Notes under the pieces: generated by a model
Seen by the model: only the letters and a program-made list of their open reading frames with translations
Databases searched by the model: none
What the model was told of the DNA's origin: nothing
From: Rhytidiadelphus loreus
Lineage: Eukaryota > Streptophyta > Bryopsida > Hypnales > Hylocomiaceae
Assembly: GCA_947034895.1 (NCBI GenBank)
Contig: OX344761.1
Coordinates: 72,539,839 to 72,603,838, forward strand
Length of the DNA stretch: 64,000 nucleotides
Reading direction: 5' to 3'
Shown: positions 23,104 to 34,170 of the stretch, piece by piece
Numbering within the stretch: position 1 is the stretch's first letter
Layout: the number at the start of each line of letters is the position of its first letter
Made by a program: the position numbers and the translations under genes

Positions 23104-26100
23104 TGACACCACTAACTAGTGTCACTTACAACATCCGCAGCCTTGGTCAAGGACAGCAAGGCGTTAGAAAGAGGAAGGACATCAGAGACTATATCACACA
23201 TGCCGACCCTAAGCCTGAGATAATTCTACTACAGGAAACACATTTTGGTATCCGCGATTGTTTAGCTAACACATCGCAGATTCAATTCAAAAGAGGGAGG
23301 GCCTTCTGGAATGAAGCTAAATATTCAGCAGCGACAGGGAAATACAAGGGAGGTACCGGCATTCTAGTTGCTGAAAGGCTGGTCCCGTTTATCGAAAATC
23401 ATGGGGTCCTTATCTCCAGCAGGGCCCACTACGTCATGTTCAAATTTTCTGCCAATCTTAGGATAGGCTTCATCAATGTCTATGGATATAATCAACCAGC
23501 GGCTAGGGCGGATATGTGGTGTATCTTAGCCCGGTGCGAACTTCCTGAAGCCGAATGGATCTGGGGAGGAGATTGGAACGTTGTCGAAGCAGAAGAAGAC
23601 AGATCTTCGGCCTTCACAGGCACAGCCATGACTAGGACCGAAAGGACAGCATGGAGTGAGTTCATAATGACTCAGGGTCTCAAAGATATTCACCTCTCTG
23701 ACGAATTTGCCAAGACCACGACAAAACACTTCACTTGGGAAGGAAAATGTAGAGGCAGGCCCACATACTCAAGGATAGACCGGTTCTACGCCACCCTTGG
23801 CATTCACGCTCTGGGAGGGAACACAGGCGCCTGGCCGACTTTAACAGGTATCTCGGACCAATCACCAGTCCACTGTCTCATCCACCAGGTCATGAGACTA
23901 CCCAAGAACAAAGCGGTTTTTCACAAACCACTTTTACACACACAGGAGGGGCATTCGCACCTGAAGACAGCCTGGCAGGCAGGAATAGGCGAACCTTCAC
24001 AGGATTCGTGGTCCAAACGAATATCGAACGCCATCAATCGCACCATGCAATGTAGTGACGAGCTCAAAAGGCGAGATGCAAAGTCCAAGAAGGTTGCTCA
24101 CAAGGAACAGTTTAAGAACATACTAGCAGCAGAGGCAACCCTACATCAGGATTGGGAAAACGTTCGAGCACGGGAAGCCCTCAGCTTAGCTCAACAGACT
24201 TTGCATCAAATTCGTATGGAGCAGCAGGATAAATGGAAATCAGAGTTGGATATTCACTGGAACTCAGTCGGGGACACATGCTCTTGAGAGTTTTTTGAAT
24301 TCCATTCACGTCGCAGGGCTAAGAACCACATCAAGGCGCTTCAGCAAAACGGCGCAACTACAACGGAGCCTCAAGAAATACGAAATCTCATAACACAGTA
24401 TTACACTAACCTTTATAGGCTGGATGAGGAAGTTGACGCCAATGAGAGGGCTCGGGGCAAATGCTTACTAAGCGTCCCAACTGTAGTAACCGACGAATAG
24501 AATCAGCAGCTTACTAAGGCGGTCACATTGGAGGAGATCAAATCAGCTATTCAAGCCCTCCCCGCTCAGAAAGCTCCGGGCGATGACAGGCTACCGACTG
24601 AATTCTTCCAGGAGTTCCCTGATCTCACAGGCCCTGCCCTGACAGAACTGGCACTGGAGCTACAGGCGACGGGACTACTCCACCCGAATCTTAAGAAAGG
24701 GAAAATTATCCTTATCCCAAAATCAGGTAACCCCAACCTTGTATCTAATTATCGCCCGATCACTCTACTTAACTCAGTCTATAAGATCCAGGCAAAGCTG
24801 ATTGCCTCAAGGCTCAAACCCATGTTAGCAAGTATCATCAGACCATCTCAAACAGGCTTCGTACCGGGTCGTAGTATACTGGATAACATTTTTGCAGCCG
24901 AAGAGTCTATGGAGTGGGCAGTGGAATCACACCAAAACCTAGTGCTCATGCTGTTAGACTTCGAAAAGGCATTCGACCGAGTAAATTGGACCTTTTTGCA
25001 AGCGGTGATGAGGAAACTTGGCTTCAAGGAGGAATTTATCACTTGGACCGCATCATTATATGAAGGGGCACAGTCGACGATTCTAGTCAATGGAGAAGCC
25101 AACACAGCCTTCACACTAGGACGGGCGGTTCGTCAAGGATGCCCATTAGCTCCATATTTGTATCTTTTAGTAGCAGATGTCTTGGGTTACATGTTGTCAG
25201 ATCCAGCCCACGGTGTGAAGGGACTCACACTGCCAAATGGGGACGTGAATATAGAAATGCTCTTTGCTGACGACACATTGCTCTCACTCATTGGCACCCA
25301 AGAGAACCTAGATAAAACAATGCGCGTTTTAGAACTATACTATGAGGCTTCTGGGAGCAAGGTCAATTGGAACAAAACCTTTCTGATTTGGGCCTCACTG
25401 GAAGATCGGCAATGGACTTGGGGGGAGGCAGTAGGAGCTACATGGATTCAAACAGGACATAGTTGCCAATATTTAGGAGTACCTCTCGGATTTCGGGTAC
25501 CTCAGAAATTACGCAATGAAAAGGTTCTGACATTGGTACGAGACGTGCTGGTATACTGGAGTACAAAGGCACTTTCACAGGCAGGGAGACTACTTGTAGC
25601 CAATCAAGTCATTTTAGCGTCCATCTGGTATTTAGCCTCAACCGCAGATATTGGCCTTTCAACACTTAAAATCGCCCAGGGACTCGTAAGGGATTATTTG
25701 TGGTCAGGACGACGGGAGGGCCGAACTCGCGCAAGAGTTTCATGGGACTCAGCTATCACCCCTCTCGCACAGGGAGGAATTAAAGTAATCGATCCCATTG
25801 CGCAAACACAAGCGCTTTTAGCAAAATTCATGGTGAGGGGCTTACAAGATGGGACAGGCACGTGGAGAGCGCTTCTACAACACAGGATCAATTCGATCAA
25901 GCCAGCAGGAGCAGCACCGTGGCCGCCAGGCAGCAACTGGATAATGTTGGCCAGCAAAATCAAGCCAACGGGTTCTCACCTATGGGGAGCCGTCTGGCGC
26001 TCTTGGTGCGCAGTTAGACCAGGAGTAATGCAAATAGAGCCACAATCTTTTCAGGAAATGTTGAGACAACCTTTATTTGGGAACCCATGGATTCACTCCA

Positions 26101-27835
26101 ATGAAATACCAATAGGCCTAGAACAGGGCAGCAGGTTTGCAAACTGGGCGAGTAAAGGTCTCCAACAGATTAGACATATCTGGAGCAGCGAGCTTGACGA
26201 TTGGCGTCCAGCCTTGGACCTACTACGGACAACACGCTCCTGGAAGACGAACGAGATGCGAGAGGAACTACTCACCAAGATTCCCAAAAGACCCACCCAA
26301 GCTCAAATACCCGGACTGGGGCAATGGATCACTCCCAACAGGGAACAAGTTCCCCCGCAAATTTACCACATTAGCAAGGTACGGGAGGACAGCATAGACG
26401 TGAATATATACAAACCCTGAGAAAACTCATTAGAGCTCATACTGGTCAACACAGGTCAAACCCATCTACCGACTACCGAATCCCAAGTGATCCAGGTGAT
26501 ACACAAGCGCCTCAATCAGACAATCGGCTACAACCCCGAACTCCCCCTCCCAATCGACACCACGGTCTGGTTACACAGTCCCCACATTATTGAAGACATG
26601 CAGTGGGATCCCGGGGAATGGAGGTGGAGATCAGGACCCACTCAACCGCCACTACCTCTATTCAGCTATAGCACCAAGTTAGGGTATAGGGTGGGAATTC
26701 AATCCAAGATGAAGCCAACCAAGTTCGACACCAGACTAAGGGCGAAGGGCATCACCGAAATCGGAAGGAAGCAGATATACAACCGAATCTGGCATCCATG
26801 GCTCCCTCGTCGGGTAAGCACATTTCTATGGCTTTTGCAGAATGACGGTCTGCCACTAGGTAGCTGGCTAGAGACAATGAATATCGCAGGGGCCTGCAAG
26901 CTTTGTGCAACCGCGCCCACTGAAACTGCCCGACACGCGTTTGTGGATTGCCCTGAAGTGGCAAGGGCATGGATTCAGATGAACAATCTCCGGAGCCGAC
27001 ACAACCTCCCTGAGCTGCGACATGAACCAGCAGATATAATAGACGGGGAACTGCTCACCAGGGGGGACTTACCAACAGGAGATTTAGCAACTCCTGCATG
27101 GTGACAGCAGAAACACCATGGGACCTTCTGAGGTGCCTTATGTTATGGAATGTGTGGTGCCAACGGTGTAGCACAGTCATGAGAAGCAAACCATTTCATT
27201 TAGGGACGGCCATGCACAATGCTTGGCGAACAGTGATACAAATAGGAGTTGCCACATGGAGAAACATCTGGAAAAACCCACACACAACGCAACACCGCAA
27301 AGAGGTGTTCCAATCCACCTGGTGTTCAAGCACCGCATTCTGCACTATGACGGACAAACCAACCTGGCAGTTCATTCCCCAGACGGACTTCTTACCACAG
27401 GACTTAGCCACTAGACCATCGACAGGACCCATGCGCCCACAGGTCCCTCTCATTCACTCGCCATCAACCCCATCCACCGCTACGACAGGAGAAGCCAGCA
27501 TCTCGCCTACATCTATAGCAGCACCGACCACGCGGGGGGGTCAAAGCGATGATTCGGAGGCCTACATCAACCTCGCGACCCCGCACAATCACTGGTCAGA
27601 GGACGACAACGAGGAGGAGGATAGCAGAGACAGCGTTGGTCACAGCTCGCAGGCAAGAAGGAAGGAAGCGTCTCAGCAAGCAGGTCTCATCCTGCAACAG
27701 ATTCTGCAGGAAATTGAACGCGATGGGAGACAAGATTCACTCACGGAGCTTGAAGAATTGGATGAACAGGATGTCGACCACGAAATGCAGGAGACCTTTA
27801 GCGCCATCTATAGGGAACTGTTAGATTCGGGTTAA
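23100..27835 (+). pseudogene. LINE ORF2: endonuclease, reverse transcriptase, zf-RVT (broken)
   Basis: An APE-type endonuclease comes first: LLQETHF (about 23230), GGDWN (about 23566), SRIDRFY (about 23770). The final SDH motif reads SDQSP, with Gln at 23859-23861 in place of the catalytic His. The reverse transcriptase follows with AFDRVNW (Asp at 24975), QTGFVPGRS, RQGCPLAP and the active-site FADD (25263-25274). A zf-RVT-like segment is at about 26770-26960 (NRIWHPWLPRRVSTFLWLL, then C, C, H, C). In-frame stops are TGA 24285, TAG 24498 and TGA 26418. A frameshift near 27100 moves the end (PWDLLRCLMLWNVW to an acidic tail) into another frame. The copy cannot make a full protein. No RNase H motif was seen. 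Confidence 0.94.
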
Positions 27836-28251
27836 CTCTTTTCCTTGCTCTTGGCGTTTGTTCTCCTTTCCGCTCTGTTTCGTCTTTGATTGTCTTTTTT
27901 TCCGTCCATCCTTGCTCTTGGGCCTCGGATTTCGCGGCCTTGGGTGTCTTCTTTCGTTTCTTTGCTCAATCCTGCCCTCTGGTGTGCTTCCGGCCGGCCT
28001 TGCTTCGGTCTTTGGGTTTTGGGTCCTTTTTTCACTGCCTGCGGGTGCCTTGGTCTCTTGGTCCGCCCCTGCCTTCGGGCGTTATTCTTAGTTTATCGGT
28101 GCTCATTCCTCGCCTCTGGTGGCCCCTTCGGTCTTTTGTTTCTTATTGCCTCCGGGTGGTTGTTCGTTTCCTCCCCCCTGCCCTCGGGCGTGTACTTGCC
28201 TTCGGGCGTTGTTTATCAATAAAGTGACCACCCTGGAATGGGTTTCTCTCT
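27836..28251 (+). other. LINE 3' UTR with repeated tetraloop hairpins
   Basis: Pyrimidine- and GC-rich. It contains GCCTTCGGGC at 28071-28080 and 28198-28207, GCCCTCGGGC at 28180-28189, and variants GCCTGCGGGTGC (about 28038) and GCCTCCGGGTGG (about 28148). In RNA these form GCC-UUCG-GGC stem-loops. AATAAA is at 28218. The element ends GGGTTTCTCT with no A-tail. Confidence 0.75.
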
Positions 28252-28569
28252 CTGAGCTATAAAGATTCGATGTTCGATGGATAGATGATGGCACGTTTTT
28301 TTTGCTGAAATGGACAGGGCGGCTTAGAAACTGATTAATGGATCGCGATCTACGGCTTTCTGTTGCAAGCGCACTTGACACCATTCCCAGGACTCTTGAG
28401 CAGAGATCACAGCGATTATTACTGCCACACGCATTTTGTAGAGATCTAAACCCTAATTTACTCAAAACTTCAAGATACCGTGATGATACTTGAAGAAGCT
28501 GAACAGCGCCTTCACCTTTTCGAAAGTAAATGATTCTCTTGAATCGCAAATGGTCCAGTTGCTTCGTAG
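28252..28569 (+). repeat. Duplicated unit 2 after the LINE; coding-like relic
   Basis: Colinear with 60012-60315. From about 28341 a plus-strand frame reads RDLRLSVASALDTIPRTLEQ and continues to LNPN, then shifts by one base to LEEAEQRLHLFE. The unit 3 copy at 60087-60461 keeps this in one frame. It is interrupted at 28570 by a MITE. Identity unknown. Confidence 0.5.
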
Positions 28570-28795
28570 GGCCAGGGAGAACTGACCCCCTCGCTCGGCC
28601 CTACGGGCAAACCCTAGAATTATTTATTTTCTGCACATGAATTATTTTGCAAATTTTGAATTCATTTTTGCGATCAGAGACCCCGAATTAGCTACGTGAG
28701 GTCAAGATTATACCCTAGAATGGCCCAAAATAGGGGGCATTTTTTTTACTTGCACCCCTGGTAAGGACGAGCGAGGGGGTCAATCCATCCCATCC
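28570..28795. mobile_element. MITE with 8-bp duplication (GGCCAGGG...TGACCCCCTC family)
   Basis: Left end GGCCAGGGAGAACTGACCCC; the right end is its imperfect inverse. The exact target duplication CTTCGTAG lies at 28562-28569 and 28796-28803. It is 226 bp. The site is uninterrupted in unit 3 (about 60310-60335). It fits hAT-like or short MULE-like elements. Confidence 0.85.
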
Positions 28796-28899
28796 CTTCG
28801 TAGCAGATTTCTACAACTTGTTTAGTTAGCTCCGAAGTAGAACATGAACCGATGGAGGTACACGAGGTAAACTTCTCGAACTCTTAACCCTAAAAGGAC

Positions 28900-29351
28900 G
28901 GCCAGGGTGAACTGACCCCCTCATTGCCCCGTTTTACCCCTGGGAAAAACGTTGTGGAATTTTTTATTTGCAATCAGATGATAAAATTTGCAAGTTTTGA
29001 ATTCAGATTTTCAATCAGTGACCCTTAATTAATTAGATGAGGTGTAGAAATACAAAAAGTCACGGCAAAAAATAGGGGGCTTCTTTTCACAATTGCCCCT
29101 GGCCGGGGCAATGAGGGGGTCAATTCTCCCTGGTCCTCATTGCCCTGTCCAGGGGTTATTGTGAAAAAAAGCCCCCTAATTTTTGCTGTGATTTTTCTAA
29201 TCTCTACACCTTTCCAAGCTATTTAGGAGCCATTGATTGCAAATCTGAATTCAAAATTTGCAAATTTTATCATCTAATTGCAAATAAAAAATTCCACAGT
29301 GTTTTTCCCAAGGGCAAAACGGGGCAATGAGGGGGCCAGTTCACCCTGGCC
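28900..29351. mobile_element. Long inverted-repeat (hairpin) member of the same MITE family
   Basis: Two about 225-bp arms in opposite orientation meet near 29128. The outer ends are GGCCAGGGTGAACTGACCCC and its inverse, flanked by TAAAAGGAC at 28891-28899 and 29352-29360. The arms agree closely (GAATTTTTTATTTGCAAT, AAAATTTGCAA, GGGGCAATGAGGGGG). A transcript would fold into one long duplex. Absent from the same place in unit 3 (about 60430). Confidence 0.85.
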
Positions 29352-29405
29352 TAAAAGGACGGGCTGGTGCCCGTGGAAATTATCCTTTGGCTTACCGTGT
29401 GAATC

Positions 29406-29631
29406 AGGTCGGGGTGAATTGACCCCCAAGGGAAAACACTGAATTTTTTTAATTTGCCACAAATGATAAAATTTGCAAATTTTGAATTCATATTTGCAAT
29501 CAAAGGCCCCAAATTAGATTAGAGGGGAATAAAAGATAAATTAATCAAGCATAAAATAGGGGGTCATTTTTTGTATATGCACTCTTGGAATGACTTCAGT
29601 AGAACAAGCAAGGGGGGCAAGTCACCCCGGC
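29406..29631. mobile_element. Third member of the GACCCCC MITE family
   Basis: Left end GGTCGGGGTGAATTGACCCC (29407), right end CAAGTCACCCCGGC, flanked by TGTGAATC (29398-29405) and TGTGAATT (29632-29639). It shares the core TTTGCAAATTTTGAATTCAT with the two upstream members. Confidence 0.7.
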
Positions 29632-29639
29632 TGTGAATT

Positions 29640-30743
29640 GGCTTAAAAAAATGCAAAAGTACTCATCGGAAGTCAAACTATTGTAAAAGACTTGCCCTTT
29701 CCACAACACAAAACCAATGATGAATAGTTGCACTTTTGTCCTACGTAGAAGGATTCTCTGTCATCCATCGGGAAAATCCCATCCGCGTTGGCATTTAAGG
29801 GCCCCAAATGGGACATTACAAAAAAATTCAGGCCAAAGCAAGACCGTTTAACTTTCAAATCCTGGTGCAAGTACAGGAACATTAAAAAAATAATTTTTAA
29901 AGTTTATTTGCACTAGCTGCTAGCTGTCTCACAGCCTTGTTTTGGCCTAAGATTTTTTGTAATGTTGATTTCAAGTCTCACTATCCATACCTTTATTTAC
30001 AGCCATCTTGCAATTGGATGTGAATGAAAAAAATTTATATTTATTTTTCAGAGATGAAATCCTATATCTACCAAGTCATAAAAATTTCAAATTATTGTGA
30101 ATTTTTTAAGAAAAAAATGAAGAAATTTCATATCAAGATAAAAAAACATACTCAAAAAATCTGAAATATTCACCATAGATGTACATTATAGTTTATGACA
30201 TCATGGTAAAAAACAAAGTTATCTTGTCATTCTAAAATTAGAAAATATTGAAACCACAAATATGGGCCTAAAATTCATGTTATTGTGAAATATTGAAATT
30301 TATGAATTTTTCAAAATTTCCAATTGGAGTAGAAACTGCACTTGAAAAATTTCATTTCATTAGTTGGACTCAAATTCAGAAAACATCATTTTTATGGCTA
30401 AAATTCACATCAAGATTAAAGAGCAAGAAATGGTCAAAATACACTACCAAGGTGATCCCTAGACCAAGCATCTTCTTCTTTAGAAAAGTCAATCATACCA
30501 TAATGAGGAAATTTGTAATACAATTCATTGAAAATGCATTGAAGTAGCTTCCAAAAAACAAATTGGATGAGAAAATGTTATTTTTTCATCCTACAAACTT
30601 GGGTGAAGTCATCCAAATGAATACTTTGTGTTGGCAGCAACGTCACAGGGTGAATTAACGGTGATGATGTTGATGCGGGGCACAAGCCAAGAGTAAGAAG
30701 CACAACTTCTTTTGGCCCAAATGACAAGGAATTCAAATGGTAA
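29640..30743. repeat. Duplicated unit 2, middle block
   Basis: From about 29950 it is colinear with 60460-61400 (TTTCAAG.CTCACT.TCCAT, CATCATGGT.AAAA, AGCATCTTCTTCTTT). No conserved reading frame. The open frame at 30293-30547 is not kept in unit 3. Confidence 0.65.
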
Positions 30744-31000
30744 GAGCATCCCCACCAACTCTTCCGTTTCTCTATCTGTTTACTGAGCTTGGAACCTCAA
30801 GTAGGGATGAGACCTCGCAAGTTCTCCATATGAGCCTCTGGATACAAAACTGGAAAAGAGTTTTATAGAAGTCTGTATATTTTAGAGATACATGTTTTGG
30901 ATAAAAGATTGGTGCGATGAAATTTCTGTATCTCTATTTGCATATGAGGTCCTCTCCCTAGTGAACTCACTGGATACGGAACTCACTGGTGGGGATGCTC
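30744..31000. mobile_element. PIF/Harbinger (Tourist-like) MITE
   Basis: Ends GAGCATCCCCACCA and TGGTGGGGATGCTC, with TAA on both sides (30741-30743, 31001-31003). It is 257 bp. The end sequence and 3-bp TTA/TAA duplication are typical of PIF/Harbinger MITEs in plants. The insertion is missing in unit 3. Confidence 0.88.
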
Positions 31001-31220
31001 TAAAGAAGAAGTACACCAATCCTCCCTGTCTACAAGAATTTCAAAGCATGGGCTAAAAGGTCGATACCAAACCAAATAATTGACCTATAGCGGTATCGCA
31101 ATGCTACTGCGGTGCTATTGCTGTGCTATCCGATCAGACGTACTTGCGCATGGATGATAAATTGCATATATTGTCAGTAATTCAGACGGTCAATTTCGTT
31201 GCATTGGATGAGATTTAGGG

Positions 31221-31964
31221 GGGAAACGTTAAGTACCCCCCTTCGAGTTAATAGAGGGTACGTAGTGGGGCCCTAACGGCCCGCCTTGTGAGGCTGGCTG
31301 GCCCACTGCTAGGGTGGCCCTCCTATGCACACTCCATTCCTTCCTTCCTCCTTGCCCGGGCAAGGTCCATTTTAAATTTGCTAGTTAGTTTACAGTTGAG
31401 TTAGGAAATTCTACATCAATACTTAATGAGAATGGAACGTGAAGAGGTGGAAATCCATTGTTCTTTATGAAGCGTCCTTCAAAGGATATGGGACAACTTG
31501 AAGATTGAGCTCCTACTACTCCCTAATCCTTTAATATATCCCACATGGATTACTTTACCTCCTACCATCCAATTTGTATAAATATCTTGTCTTCTTATAG
31601 TTTTCACGCACCTAAGTAAGTGAGTGTTGGACGTGTGTGACATACTTTTTGGATTATTTCAGTATGATGTTGAATTACCCAAATAAAATTTTTAAAGTCC
31701 CAATCGTACTTCTCACCTACGATTTTGCAACGTGATTGATTTTGGATGGTTTCGAGACAGTTTTGCAAACTCACTCCGAACTTGTGAACGCCATTTGGAT
31801 AAGGCACAAGACGACTGAATGGGACATGGGCAAGGAGGACAGAAGGAATGGAGTGTGCATAGGAGGGCCACCTCGGCAGTGGGCCAGCTAGCCCCACAGG
31901 CCAGGCCGATAGGGCCCCACTATGTACCCCCCTATTAACTCGAGGGGGGTACTTAACGTCTCCC
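31221..31964. mobile_element. TIR-type Mutator-like (MULE) non-autonomous element
   Basis: Very long inverted ends: GGGAAACGTTAAGTACCCCC at 31221 is mirrored by GGGGGTACTTAACGTCTCCC at 31964. Pairing can be followed for about 150 bp (GGCCCTCCTATGCACACTCC and its inverse). The flanks GATTTAGGG (31212-31220) and AATTTAGGG (31965-31973) make a 9-bp duplication with one mismatch. The unoccupied site in unit 3 is about 61908-61918. It is 744 bp with no transposase. Confidence 0.87.
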
Positions 31965-31973
31965 AATTTAGGG

Positions 31974-32714
31974 GACCCAAATTGTGAACTTAGTAGTAGA
32001 GATTTTCGTTTGCATTGTTAGCTTGGAAAAGTGCCAACCATTGTTATGCTTGGAGAACCCCTGTCCCCCGGTTAGTTCATAGTTAGAGCCAGTTTCCATT
32101 GGGAGCTGGAGCTGCAAGAACCAGAGGGGATTTATTGGATTTTGTGCAATCAGCCCCAAGGGGAATTGGCCCAGCTTCTGTCTAAAGCGACCCTAAGTCA
32201 ATATGTCAGTGCACAACAACCCAGCCATAACTACATAAAACCTGCAAAACTCGCTTCAACTAATACCCTGGAAATCTGAGAGTCACCCCCATTCAAACTC
32301 AACAACTGATGAAAGCAAAAGAAATCACTGCAACTGATCAAGATGTGGTACACAAACTTCAAACTTCAGATGCATACCCAGGTTGAGCTGGAGTTGCAGT
32401 GTCGTGACGACCCTGAAACGACGGTCTGGTCGCAGTGGAAACCATCCATTTTGTTACAGTCGGAATCATCTACTTTAAAGTCATCATTGTTAAAACTCAT
32501 TGGGGTCAAGCTACTGTGCAAGACCTCCCTTATTTTGCACAAAACTCCAAAGATGAACATATGCACTTGTGTTTTACTGTAAATAGAGAGATTCCTTGCC
32601 ATCGATCGGCTTCGTTTCGGCCTCCGCGTCCTAAAAATGGCCTCCGCGTTCTAAACAGCACAACCGCGTCCTCACACAGGCAAGAGTCTTGTGAAGCGCC
32701 CGGTTAGAACAGTA
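31974..32714. repeat. Duplicated unit 2, blocks B1-B2
   Basis: Colinear with 61915-62840 (TTAGTAGTAGAGATTTTCGT, GTGCCAACC, GGGGAATTGGCCCAGCTTCT, GATGTGGTACACAAACTTCA). GCGT-rich short repeats CCTCCGCGTCCTAAA occur at about 32620-32670. No gene was recognised. Confidence 0.75.
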
Positions 32715-33115
32715 CTCTTAAAGCATGCATCTAAGGGCTGGTTTGCCTTTGTCATGTCGTTTCTTGTATGGGATTATTTTTAGCTCATTTTTCAGACAAA
32801 GAAAAATAGATTCTGATTGTAATCCAAGTCGTTTTGTATTTTTTGAAGCATTTTTGAATTAATTAAGAATTTTCAAACAAGATGAGTCATAGGTCCCTAT
32901 TTCTGACCATAGGTCTTTCATAAATCGTTCACTTACAGCTTTTAGAGAGAAATGGGGAAAGCAAAGTGAATGATTGGCTCTTACAATAAATAATACTTTT
33001 TTATTGATCCATTCAATGACAATAGAAGGTCCATTTGAAGACCACCTCAAGTCCATTACAGGTGAGTCTACATGATCAGTTCTAAATGACCCTCCAACAT
33101 TCAAGCCTCCTACCT
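32715..33115. mobile_element. MITE, AGGTAGTATGC family, divergent copy
   Basis: TA at 32713-32714, left end worn (CTCTTAAAGC...), right end CCTCCTACCT followed by TA. Unit 3 has the unoccupied site (AATAGTAGTCTGAGACC at 62841). The interior resembles both the main family and the 45851 copy (AAGTCGTTTTGTATT). Confidence 0.75.
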
Positions 33116-33164
33116 TAGTATGAGACCTTGAGTGCCCCTTCATTTTCTACGCATGCTACCTCTC

Positions 33165-33610
33165 TAGCTGGCTATCGCAATCTTGCTGTCGAAGGAGTTT
33201 TCGTGTGAAGGTGCAGAGCAAAGCTGGTTAGCTTGCGTTTCTTTCTTCCCTTGCTGTGGAGTTGTGAATCTATCCTTGCACCGTCTTGGTGGTTGATCGA
33301 GGAGTCGATCTGTAGAGCAGCTGCTGGAGCTTTGGATGAGACATTTGTTTCCATTGGAGACGAACTCAAGGTCCTGTCACTTGGAGGAGAGTTTTGGACC
33401 AGTCCTTGTCTGGAGCGGAGCTTTGATGTTTGCTGCTGCGATATTGATTCTGAGATTTTGTTTGGATCGTGGCTTTCTGGAGCTCTTCTTTTGACCGTGT
33501 GGAAGTGGATCCCTGGGAAGGTGAGAATGGTGGCTTCAATGCAGTTGTTTTGGTGGTTTTCTACTCGTGAGGTCGTTTTCCTTCAATGTAATGAATGATG
33601 TTGTGCTAGA
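33165..33610 (+). repeat. Block R without a following ankyrin gene (orphan copy)
   Basis: Contains the full block R sequence ending CTGGGAAG/GTGAGAATGG (33520/33521). The next 550 bp hold no ankyrin sequence. A plus-strand frame (33233-33598) includes WLIEESICRAAAGALDETF and GDELKVLSLGGEFWTS. The same phrase can be read in the 34.4-kb copy and partly in the 11.2-kb copy; I do not recognise it. Confidence 0.6.
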
Positions 33611-34170
33611 GGTACTTATTGTGGACAAAATTACACATGACTGTCTATTCAAGAAATGGTGATGCAAAGGATTAGACAAGGTCAGATTTGTGCTCTTACT
33701 GGAGATGTTCCAGACACCGTTGCTGTTTGTTTGTTTTGTTACAAGTAAAGCAAAATTTCATTGAGAGGGCACTTTTTATTTTTGTTTTTTCTTTAAAACG
33801 GAAAGTGAGCAAGTCCTGTAACTTACAGTGAATAGTGAAATTAGTTCGCTCCTCACTAATTTCTTGACATTCCACACTATATAAATATGTACTTTATTTT
33901 AGAAGGATGGAGTAATGAGGAAACCATGAGTGATGCATGGGTAGGTGCACTCGTTCAAGCCCCAAGTTTAGAGTGTCACATGTGCCTCCATGTGGACAAG
34001 CAAGGTAACTTGTTGTGGGTAAGGCAACCTAATTTCACTATTTCGTGTAGGTGCAAATCTGCAAGATGTACAGCACTTCGTGACACATGCACAGTTAAGT
34101 TAGTGTGTCAATCCACAACAACCCAGTTAGAACCATAACTACACATAAAAAAGCAAAACTCGCTTGAATT
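33611..34170. other. Intergenic sequence between two block R copies
   Basis: No element ends or gene recognised. The open frame 33887-34138 lacks family resemblance. Confidence 0.45.

Larger units (their letters stand above)
21060..28251 (+). mobile_element. 5'-truncated LINE (plant L1-type) with 13-bp target duplication
   Basis: The insertion is bounded by CTGAGCTATAAAG at 21047-21059 and 28252-28264. The paralogous locus in unit 3 reads CTGCTGAGCCATAAAGATTC (from 60009) without an insert, which fixes both ends. It is 7192 bp. It begins in the middle of the ORF1 nucleic-acid-binding domain, as expected for incomplete target-primed reverse transcription. Contents are ORF1 (to 23103), ORF2 (23100-27835) and a 3' UTR with AATAAA at 28218-28223. 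No poly(A) tract precedes the right duplication. Stops in both ORFs show that the copy is dead. Confidence 0.96.

Noticed and set aside
21084..27453. Minus-strand ORFs across the LINE
   Set aside because: They mirror the GC-rich plus-strand ORF1 and ORF2, whose domains are clear.
27858..28227. Plus-strand open frames in the LINE 3' UTR
   Set aside because: They are low-complexity frames of pyrimidine-rich, hairpin-bearing sequence. They overlap each other and have no family signature.
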